From Panopea generosa (lineage: Eukaryota > Mollusca > Bivalvia > Adapedonta > Hiatellidae): a DNA stretch of 64,000 bases. Shown here piece after piece: positions 47,312-59,300 of this stretch; positions within the stretch are counted from its first letter, which is position 1, and every line of letters starts with the position of its first letter. The position numbers were made by a program, and so were the translations under genes. The DNA lies in the NCBI GenBank assembly GCA_029582155.1, contig CM055894.1, positions 30,657,707 through 30,721,706 of the forward strand. Direction: 5' to 3'. A model generated the notes under the pieces. That model was not told the DNA's origin. It ran no database searches and saw nothing but the letters and a program-made list of their open reading frames with translations.

Positions 47312-50300
47312 CTGAAATATACAACATATATAACATTAATAGCAATAGCCCAGATAGTTTGTGTGTGCTGTGTCCGATTATGTAACAATAGAACCAGTAG
47401 AAATAAATGCAGAATGAGATATCGACATTGACATAGAAGTTGAAACACATATAGTATGCTTTGTCAAAGTAGTATTGGTAGAATAATTATGCATGAGGTA
47501 GTAAAAATAGTAATAGTGAAATGCAAAATGATAATATGTGTATAATAAATGATAGCAACAAATAACTTGTTGCCGATATGGCATTACAATCTATATCATG
47601 AGAGTTGATTTAATTTAACAACACTTAAACATATTTTATTATATTCGGAGCTGTAAAACGAGATTTTTAAATTACAACTTACTGTGCACATCTCAAGATC
47701 AGACTTTTTGTTTGTTTGAGTATTTTGCGTCATGTTTTGCCATTGAGGGCTAACAGACGAACACTTTACCTAACCACACTTTCCTGAGTTCGTACTGGGT
47801 AATCTTATCTTCACAAACAACGTTTCTATTTGAATTAGCGGTGAGAGACGAATGGCAATGAGACGCATTGTCGTCTATCAATCATTATGAGGACTATAGC
47901 CGAGCTGGAGGTCGAACTCACGATCACTGGATGAATAATCAGACACTACCGACCGGGCTTACTAGGTCCGGTTTCAACATAAGTGCAATATCGGAAATAT
48001 CGCAGAATGGTTGTACATGAAGACTAATAGTAGATTTATATTGTATAGTAGTTTTATTATAATGATTTTAAAAACAGACTGTTTATTTTTAACATACATT
48101 TTAATCAATTCAAGAGTAGGTTTTCCCTCCTGAATTAAAAGTAATTTAGATATTTAAACAAATACCTTGTGGATGGATTTTAAGATCTGTATACACATGT
48201 TCTTTTGGATTACTAGAAATTGTAGATTCATAAGTGGCTGTACCGGTATCACTAAAATATATTACAGTATAGTAATACACTTAATATTATTATCAATACG
48301 CCATTATACATGTGTAAAATAAGAGAAATGTAACCAATTATATCTAACTTTTAGTTTGATATACTTACGAATAGCTTTGCGAATAGTCACATATCTAACG
48401 TAAAAACATAACTATTAAATGATCAATAATGGGATATATAATGTGTACATATAGGAATTGTACTATATTTTGTTAAAACTATACTATTGAGATGAACAAA
48501 CGATGAATGGAACTATTCTATTAACACATAAATTACATAAAATATGCAAAACAGCAAAATTTACATTAAAAAGTATGTTTCATACTTTAATTAACTAAAG
48601 TACAGTCAGACTTAACAAACGTAAAACTCCTTTTGCAACCGTATAAAAAAGAAAAGGTATAACATTTACATAACACGCTTGACCAAAAACAAAACAAAAA
48701 ATAGAAAATATACAAAATGACGTACCAGTCTGTCTCGTTTAAGATGATGTCGCCCGTAGCCTCAACTAAAATATATTATAAGCACAATGCAACTCAGATA
48801 CAAAGATACGCACTCTCAAGTTTATAAGCTATGTCCTATATAATAAATTGATCATGCCATGTGCAATTACTAATAATCATTGCCAATACCTCATTTATAT
48901 CGTATGATATATATGATAATATTGCAAAAAAGTCTATGTTAAGGTTTCTAACACAGACTTATGGAACTTCTTATGAATACTAATAATTTAAAGTACTTTA
49001 TACCGAACAGAGGCAGGCAACTGCGCCATTTCAAAAATGAAAAGCATTTCTAAAAATTGATTATATCAGAAATATATTATGTTTTAAATGCTTCATTTAC
49101 CTCAATCAAAATCATTAATTTGGTTCGGGAATGTGATAAGACGCTATTTCCAAAATATTAAAGCAGCATGTTATGTCATCCAATTATATTGGTGAAGTAA
49201 GATCTCTAAATCAATCCGTGAAAATCACGTGTTTTAACCGAGCTAGACAACATGACAACTGCGATGAGCTGTTATGAAACAACACTTTAGAGCACGCAGT
49301 CATTGAATACTTTCTTATATTGTTATTCAACATACTGGATTGTATTACTCTAACTAACACTGTACATGTCACGCACGATTGAATGCGTCAGGTGTATGTT
49401 TCTTACCTGTTGGAGACATGTTATAGTACACATGTTGCTCTTTAGGTACGTCTTCAAATTGTTTACTATTTTTGTTTAATGTGTTTAAACATGTACACTT
49501 TCCTACAATATAAACATACACACTATGTGTAATCTAAGAATACGAAATGATAATACAATAGTACATGATACACGAAGATGCTAGTAAAACTCCAGTTGTA
49601 TTTGTTTCACAGATCAATTTTATAATTATATAATAATATTCCACAATTCCTTACATATATTTTTTTTCTATATTTCCCTCATATTTTGAAATATAAATCT
49701 TAGTTTTTATCTTATTTCATACAAACCGAGGTTTCGCTGTCGTCGAAAGATAACTACAGCAGCAATAACAATAACAATTACTGCAATACTGCCCACAAAT
49801 GTTCCCACAAGTAATGCTGTATTATTGGGCTGCACTTGTACCGGAGTCTCTGAAAGTAGAATTTCTCATTATAGAAATATTATCCTTTTCATGTCATTAT
49901 TATATGTACTACTGTTTTTTGTTCGTACACTGATTATAATTCTGGAATTATATATTTTGCGTTAAAGCGAAGCTTCAAGAACAGTAACTGGTACTACCCG
50001 ATCGCTTATATAGCAAGTGTGGGTTAGTCTCACATGCCTAGAGGGGAAAGCAGCAATATAACTATTTATGTAAACAATTACTCATCGTATGACCCCTTCT
50101 TATGCAACAAACACTATCCCTTTCTTTGTTAGAGAAAACGTACCATATGAAAGACATTATAAGAAATTCGATATTCCAATTAAGTCGCTTGTCTTGTATA
50201 CGCTCATCAATCGCAGCTTTGATGCAATTGTCTAACGAGATCTGAGACACTGTAACAGTGTCGACTTTTGAATCGAAAATCTAGATTAAAGGCTCATCTG

Positions 50301-53300
50301 CTAGCTTTGGTAAATCGCCAATCTGTAAAATTATATCGTTGCTCACAGAAACATGTCTGAAATCTACAATATTTAAATTTTGAATCAATTCATCACTCAT
50401 TATGGTGTAGCGAAGACAGATTAGCGTACACTGAAACAGAGTCATCCAAATAGCCGTACGTCAATCATAAGGATTAACGGACACATCGACGGTAGGAAAT
50501 GATAACAACAAAAGGTTAACGGATAGTGATTACAGTCAAATCAGTGAATACGAATCCAAAAACTAAAACAACTGTCACAAATGTAAATACGATCGCTATG
50601 CAATTACATATTATAATTAGGATGAAGAAAAGGTATAATGATATGAAGACATTTTATTCTCATGGCTAGTGTATTTATAATATTTAGCAAATTGAATGTG
50701 AATTGCTTGTCTCAGATCATTTTCAAAGATTTTCTAATAAAAGAACTGCAAATACTACCTGGATGATTACAGTTTATTAACAATACATGTCACAATCAAA
50801 CAGTTAACATATATGTCTAATATCTGCTAGCTAAAGCTCAACACACATTTCTATGATAAATAGAAAGTATTTATTCTTGCATTTTGTTTCAAAATGTAAT
50901 ATTTAACATATTGAAACATGTTTCTGAATTAAATAAAACTACATCAATATTGAGTATTCAAATGTCATACATGTACCTGCTGTTTTAAAAACTTCTATTT
51001 CTGTAGAACTATTTGTTCCAATAGCATTATATGCGGATATTCGTACTTCATAAATCGTTCCAGTGGACAAGCCGTCGAGTGTTATATTAGTAGCCGGTTC
51101 TTGCAATATATTAATTGTCCATTGTTCGTCTGATTTTGCCTTATATTCAATTTTAAAGGTTTGATCCAAGCCGCCATTAAAACCTGACTTCCACATAATA
51201 GTTAATGATGAGAATGTTGTTAGCTCTGGAATGTGGCGAATATTAGTTGGTGCTTCTGGTTTATCTACAAAAAGAGAAACAATTTATAACACAAACTATG
51301 TATAATGAGAGTGGCTAGTAATGTTATATAAAGATATATAAAAGTATTATATATTTTGTGTTATAAAATCAATAATATTTATTATTATGTCAATGCGTCC
51401 AACGGATATTTCTACCAGATATTAGTAAAATGCCTATTAATATATTATTCTATACATACAGACCATGTACTGACGCCCGAGTATATAATTAAAAAGTATT
51501 ACAGTAACTTGAGATAATATTAAAATGATACACATTTTAAAGGAAAGAAATTAAATGAAACATAATTAACATAATATCATTATCATCAATAAGAGAAAAA
51601 AAATTATATACTGTGTTTTGATTCCTTGAAGAATATTATCCGTTAAGAATAACATGCGTTAATATTATCCACCTAATATATCTATTTTTGTGTCAAGTAA
51701 TTATGCATAATAAATTGAAACCGTACCGAAAGTCGATTTATTTGCAAAATGGATGCCATGATTACTTGTGGGATGCTAAAATATGCATTGGACCATTTTG
51801 TAATACAAACTCGTGTGTAAATGCTTTACATTTATTTAAATAATCATAATAGACATAGTTTTGTATACTAGGCACATATCATACGAATACATTTTAAAAT
51901 TCAACATGATTCTTACCTTCCAACACAATTTGTACAGGAACCACACCCTCTCCTATATTATTCTTTATAACTATAACATAAAATCCAAGTTGAGATGTTT
52001 GCGTGAGTGCCATTGTGATAGTTGTCATGGTCCCTTCGGTGTTTACCATCTGTGCAAACACAGGTAGTTGTACTACCACGGATTTGCTGTTAAATGTATG
52101 TACATTGGACGTTCGTCTTGTGTTATTGACCAGTTTATAACAGTTCACATTGGGTGTATCGCCATTGTTGTAATATTGCACAGATATGATTGCTGGGATA
52201 TGTGTGTCAAGTCGTGTTGACACTTTATGGTACTGACCATTGGGTACCACAGGTTCTGTGATAATCGGGAATGCTGCAATTAAATATGAAAATCAACATA
52301 CTTTAGCATACAGTGTAGCTACAAACAAATGTTGTTTTTTTTTTATGATCATGACAGAACTATTTCGAATAGTTTAAAGCAAATGTTATTTGTTATTAGG
52401 AAATTGAATGTTCGGTATATTATATCATCTGCGCATTTGTCAATAACAGGAAATAAAGTACTTACATTCCACTTTAAGGTGCACATCACCCTGACCAGCA
52501 TTACCGTTCATACTCTCAGTGACACCGTTACTAGCTCTACACGTGTATAAGCCAGAATGTTGGTATGATAAATCTGTTAATGTCAGTGTGGGTGAGTTAC
52601 CAAGTTGTGTCAGGAGAGGAACTGTATGACCATCAGAAATCCAAGCTTGTGTCCAGGGATGGTATGTATAAGATGCTGGAACACCAGACGGAGAACAAAA
52701 TATATCCACGTGACTGTCGTTAACGGTCACATTCTGAGTTGTTACGATTACACCTGGAGCATCTGTCAATAGTAATGTAAGAGTGAATGTATAACGTGAA
52801 TGGAGATATGTACGAGGGGCGTTTGTAAAGTCCGTGCACTTGGCCTGTATCTCTGTTAGTTTTTATTCAATAAATATAATTTGCATGTATATAGGAAGGT
52901 CATGAAATTTCCAATTCAGTGATCACGAATCTGCAAGTGCAAATCATAACAGTTAATATATCTTATTGTTTTGTTTTTTTCTCACCCAAGGTTATAGGCA
53001 TGCTGATTCTGACACAAGGCGGCTACACGGGGTGTGTATTGGTGACGATACATGGTTATCGCATTTTGAGCCGGAAGGAAAGGAAAATAATATAGTCTGG
53101 ATAGGTGAAAACGGGGAAAGGTATCAGATAGCAAGAAGACGTGTAATGTATGCTGTACTATGGAGACTCTGGTGCGGTAAGAGCCTGCTGTCCTCTGCTT
53201 TGTCCTGTCCTAGGTGTAGCTAGGATAAAAACAAACTGAAGCATTACAGTAAAAGTGAAAGATTATTATTATTATAGCATGTGTTTGGCAATTGGAGGAC

Positions 53301-56300
53301 ATATAATTTGTCTGAAAGGAAATTGATAAATGACATACAATTATAGAATGATGAAATAAAATATGCAGACCATATAGTAGGCATTTCAGTGATGTGAATG
53401 TCTGGATATATTTGGTATGTAGTGGACGATCCTGAACAAAAAAGAAATTAGAGGTAAGATTTGATGCAGTATGGTACAGTTTTGACGCGTATAACTTTCC
53501 TATTCCATACACTTATGCTCATTTTACTCAGCCCAAATATATGCATGTACTTGATTTTTTATCATGCGATATATACTTCACGTTTTCGTTGTTATTATTG
53601 AGAGACTACCCAGGTTTTCTAAACACATCCCCTGCATTCCCACATGGCTTGTACTTAACTGGAACTGCATATGGAGTTCGCGGACGGCGATTTTGTCTAT
53701 TTTGTGTATACTAGTGCATCAGCTGTTATATATGGGGAATAATCTTAAGTACAAGTTGCTGCACTAGTTGCATTTTTACGAAATGTTGTCACGTCAACTA
53801 GGTTTTCTAAAGACATGTTGAATGGTTTGTTCTACATCATCTATACCACACATTAAAAAATAACCTACATTGTACAACAACAGTCAGTGTACTGGTAGCC
53901 ACTTTGTTGTACTGTGAAGCGGTATTGCTAGATATACACCTATATCTTCCAGCATCATATCTTGTCACTTTAGCAAGGGAAATAACTCCATATGTTCCAG
54001 TAGGGGAATTATTAGTTATGTTTGTCCAGGAGAAAGAACAGCTTGGGTAGCAGTCTGCAGTACATCTTATAGTGATACCAGTGTTTCTCTCTGTGACCGT
54101 GTATGGTGACTCTCTATTGATAAGTGCAACATCTGGTCCATCTGCCAATAATGAAATAGTATAGGTTTGAATATTATACAATGTATAACAAGTATATAGT
54201 ATATAAGTAATTCCCTCTAGGTGAAAAAGTAACAGTACAATAGTTATCGCGTGAATCTAATTAAAATGGATATGTGTGTGCTGTTGAATATAATCAAATA
54301 ATAACCAGTTTTACAGTTAGATATATATCTATCATAACATGTCATTTGCTATGTAAATTCCCAGAGCTGTGTCAATTACCTTTTCAAAACGGTATATCCA
54401 TTATAATTGTGATCCTTTTACTATTGAATTCAATAATATTGTTTTCTATTAAAGCTACATATACTATAATTCAATTGCCATGTAGCATGTACCTTGTATA
54501 TGTAGTGATTTTACCATCATACAATTGACTATTTTTGTTACGGTTAGACGTTAACTGTAACATAAATCTTTGTGTTCTATAATATGTGTCAACATTTATA
54601 CTTATTAATACTGCATAAGATTTGATATGTATTAGGTTTATATTATATGTCATCAACATTTCATACTGTTAAGGTCGTTATAACACAAGAGGTGGCATAC
54701 TAATTAAGGGATTTATTACCGGTGGTGAAACCCCTATAACGGTCATATACATAGTTCCGATAAATTGCAAGTGATGGATGGATATATTCTTTTGTTAGTT
54801 AGGCACTGGTGAATAAAAAAAGGTTCAGTAATCAATTTCGTAAATTCTTGTTCCCGAGTTCTATAAATTGCTTAGTATTGCTGTCGTAGTGGCGATATGG
54901 AATTAGTTTCAAGTTTAAACTGTCAACTTAAAAAGGTAACGAATAAGGCTGGTATACACTTGCATGTTGTTTTTATACATAGTTAACAGTTCCTTAAAAG
55001 AAATAAGATAAAGTACAAAATAATATATTCAAAGTATTTGTAACATAATATACTATAGATTAAAACATTTGCATGGTGTAGTTAAAACGCAATCTAGCTG
55101 AAGATAAAATATTGAAGCTGTATTCCGATATCTAACACACATTTTAGGGAAATTACCATATTATTTATTGTCTTTATAAATAATGTGTTCGATTCGTGTG
55201 CAGTGAGAGTAGTTCCATCTGCACGTTGAAATTCTCACTAAACTTTTCTATGTCAATCAGTGATCAAAAAAGTGTAATTGGATAGATAGTTTTGCCCCAC
55301 GTTTATTGCGAAATAGCATTATGTTTGCGAATATTCTGCAAGGATTGTGTGATGTTTCTGATCAATTTGATTATTCTACATGTTTCACCATTCTTTATGT
55401 GCTATAAAGTGCATAGGCAATGTTAATACCCTTTACTTATAGACTGGTGAAATAAAATGAATAATAAAGTGCATGAATATTCGATTTCCGTTCTGTACAT
55501 AATCGTTATAAAAGTGTATACATATTACAGTAGAACATCGATGGGTCGATATAGACGGGACTGGACAAAATAGTTCGAGTTAAGCGTTGTTCGAGCCAAG
55601 TATTGTTCAACATCATACCATACATGTTTTTACATCGAAATAGGAATTTTGCCGGGATCAGTTAAATGGTTAGAGCTACAGTATATGTGGTGCTACAGCC
55701 ATTCGTATTCGAGCCAACTAAGTTCTACTGTATCTGAATGTTTCCTTACTATTAAAATGTTCGATTAATTTGATTTTTTTTTAAATAACTGGACAAAAGC
55801 AGTATAGTATAGTTCAACTTGAACAACTGCCGTCATATATTTTTCATCTTGACTCAGATTTTTATACATCGGATCTCAGCATAGTTCTTGTTTTTTAAAG
55901 GAAAATGTACTACATATGTCATCCGAAGTATTAATGTACCAATATATGTTTAAATTGTCCCACGTGTTATGTACAATGCGCTGCGTATGACGCTAAAGCA
56001 ACTTTCTGTCTTTCATTTTTACCTGGGCAAATTTGTCTAGGTCTAGTAGTCCTGTTTCAAAGCTTCTTAGGATAGATGTTCTATAAATAGTAACAACTTT
56101 CAAAAACCGAAGGAAAAAGTACCATATTTAAGTTACTAATCGCTAATTATTCTAATTTAGCTTGACGATATAAAACCATCCAGCTTGGACCTTTTTTCGG
56201 TACTTTGTAATATTATTATTGTATATTTGATTCATTATGTATTCTTTTCGTATTCATTTATCTAATAAGCCAAGCGGATGGATACATCGCAGATTGTCAC

Positions 56301-59300
56301 CCAGGCGACCCGAGCTAGAATCCAACAGTATTTTTTGTTAATTTCACTAGCAATACCATTTACTGACGATAATCCTATAAAAATAGGTTACAAAAAGACA
56401 AAATAAAAATGATTTGTCCATAGTTTGGACTCCATACATGTATATGCAATTGTATCTTTGCTCATATATAGCAACGTTTTATTTGGATATTATTTGCATA
56501 GTTTAACTAGGAGAATCAACATTTTTAAAAAATCAATATATACATACAAATATAATATATTGACTATGAGCTAACGATGTGCTGAGCGTAAAAAACTTTC
56601 TTTGAAATACATAATTCAACCTTTTTTAAAATATATTTTAATTTTGATGCTGTAAAATATATTGTAAATCATGGTTATGGGATTTTGTAATTAAACTTTT
56701 TCATGGAGATATGCTTTTAAAAAATGTAGATTAATCTAGATCATCTTGAAGATTGGACGTTCTTTAATACCTAATTCAACTTGGAGAACGGATTTTGTCA
56801 TAATATGTACGTGGGAATTGAACTTCTTAAATATATAATTCAACTTGGAGATTGAAACTTTCTACATATATACATCTAGGTCATCTTAGAGAGTGAATTT
56901 TTTTAATTCAATTTGGAGATTGAACTTTTATTGAAATACATCATACAACTTTGATATGGACTTTTGCATAGATCATTGAACTTGAAGATTGACTCTTTTG
57001 AAAATATATAATTCAATTCTAAGACATAACTATTTCTTTTTAAATTTACACATTTAGATCATTTTGCAGATTTTATTTAAAAAAAAAACAGTAATGTAAA
57101 CTTTGGTAGTAATTTTCATTAGTTGGGCATCTGAGAGATTGTTTAACTGTCTTTGAAAATATCGTTTTACTTGGAAATTGCACTTTCTTTGAAGCAAATA
57201 TTAAATATTTATCAACCTGGAGACTGAACTATGAAATATCATTTTTACAGCTAAACACTCTAAACAAATAAAATAAAATAGTTTCCTGTCTTATGTATTT
57301 TGTTGTACACATACAACAATCAGCGGTTTCTAAATACTTCTGCTATATCACTTTCCAACAGTATCCTTATATAATGTTCCGGGCTACATTTAACATCTAC
57401 TTAAACATTACTTCATTTCTACTTGACAACTGTTTTCCCAGGTTTCAGTACTTTAAGTACTTTGATTATAATTGTGTTTATACGAAAATATTTATATCTT
57501 AACATTCCTTATGTTTCTTTACAACTTCTATATACAAATAAGTGACACGACCCACAATGACCCTTCGAGTGAATGGGAAGTTGACTGCACATTTATGAAA
57601 AAATAAAACATATACTGATCGTTTATATTGAAACATATTTTTTGAAAGTTTCCTTTGTGGAGTGGAAATTCAATAACACACGTTTTGCCTAAACAGTAAT
57701 GACTAAAACACAATGTATATAATAGATAAAATAATATCACAATCTGCTATTTACCATCAATCCCATCTTCACATCCTCGCCAACAGCTCATTCTGGAAAT
57801 GCCTGCAATAGTAGCCCATTAGGACTTACCAGTATTAAAAGTTGTTTTTGTTTTCGTAAGTAATAATTGAGCCAGTAATATGTGTGCATATTGGTTAAAG
57901 ATACTTTTAAATTAATAACTTTCAAATTAGTTACATACATCTCACACTCAGTGACACTGTCTTCTTTGTCTGTGGACTGTTTGCTCTGTCAGGATTTCTA
58001 GCTGTACAAGTGTAGTTACCAGCCTCGGTACGGTTCAGCTGGCCAAGTGACAGAACACCATTTGTGGTTAATGTACCAGTACTGCCCGTCTTTGTCCATG
58101 TGTATGTACAACCAGGATAGCAAGTGTCACTACACATTATATTCTGTAGACTGGTACCTTCATTTCTTATGTAGGTAGTCAGGGATGGACTTAAAGCTAA
58201 CGATTCTGGTCCATCTGATAAAATATGCAGAAACAGTAAAATGGCAAACTATGCATAACATATTTCGTACTAGATATATAACGGACGGGAACATTTATAC
58301 CAAATTAAATTCATGGTAATTCTTTCGACACAATAAGAAAACATATCACTAGAAATTCGCTGAAAATAACTTTTATGGACAGATATATCTTATTAAGTAA
58401 ATAACCCCCCTAACATTGTACATAATGATATATACATTAAGTATTTCAGCACATTGTCGGCAAAATATCTCCATGCATACTAATATTGTTGTTGAGAATA
58501 AACGTTTTATACATATCAAAGTGAATTATATCATGAACAATAACACCACCCTAGTGTATGTTAATCTGTATTTGACTATGACAGCGGTTTTAAGTGACAT
58601 TCTATTCCAAATATTATCACTATTTTCGTTTGGTTATAATGAAAGAAACCTAGGGAATATCACACATTCAATTACTCAAATATTTGTTTTATACTGTTTA
58701 ACGGCATACCAATAATTATATTCCATGTTTGTTTACGTGAGAAAATATCTGTATTAAATAATTAATAATTCCGTTATCAAGAGAAACTTTAATAATATTT
58801 TTCCAAAAGCCTAAATAATAAACATGCAACGCTAGAATGGAGCAACGATACACATATCTAGAAGGCAGACTGCAAAGTGGACAATTTCACTAGTATAAAA
58901 CAAATACAAAGTTTAATATTGAAAGAAACATTGTTAGCTTACAAAAGAACGGTAATACAAAAATAAATAGATACATGGATCATCTAAATAATACAACAGA
59001 GTGTGATAATACATTATTCTGAAATTTCGTTCAATAAAAAGGGCAAATCATCCTCAATGCGTTCACAAATCAACAGAGACACTGACCTACAACACAGTCT
59101 AGAAGGAATCAGGATAATATAGCATAAACTTGCATCTGAAAATTTTGATGATTGTTATTTATCAAAAAGGCTGATAAGATGCTTACTCAGAACACAACTC
59201 ATCTAGATTTAGAAAAGCACATTCTTTGACCAAACATGGGTTGTGGAATGTACATGTTACATAACGTTCCTCAATTCATGAAAAAATCTGGAACATTTAA

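Larger units (their letters stand above)
54142..57938 (-). other. Intron between Ig2 and Ig3 exons
   Basis: Holds the MITE at 55,528-55,730, a degenerate repeat at 56,575-57,240 and one possible cassette exon at 57,755-57,802. Otherwise AT-rich with no recognised content. Confidence 0.6.

Noticed and set aside
47247-49502. A strict ITAM or ITIM in the receptor tail
   Set aside because: YTDL and YENL are 16 residues apart, beyond the usual ITAM spacing, and the -2 residues (His, Glu) do not fit ITIM.
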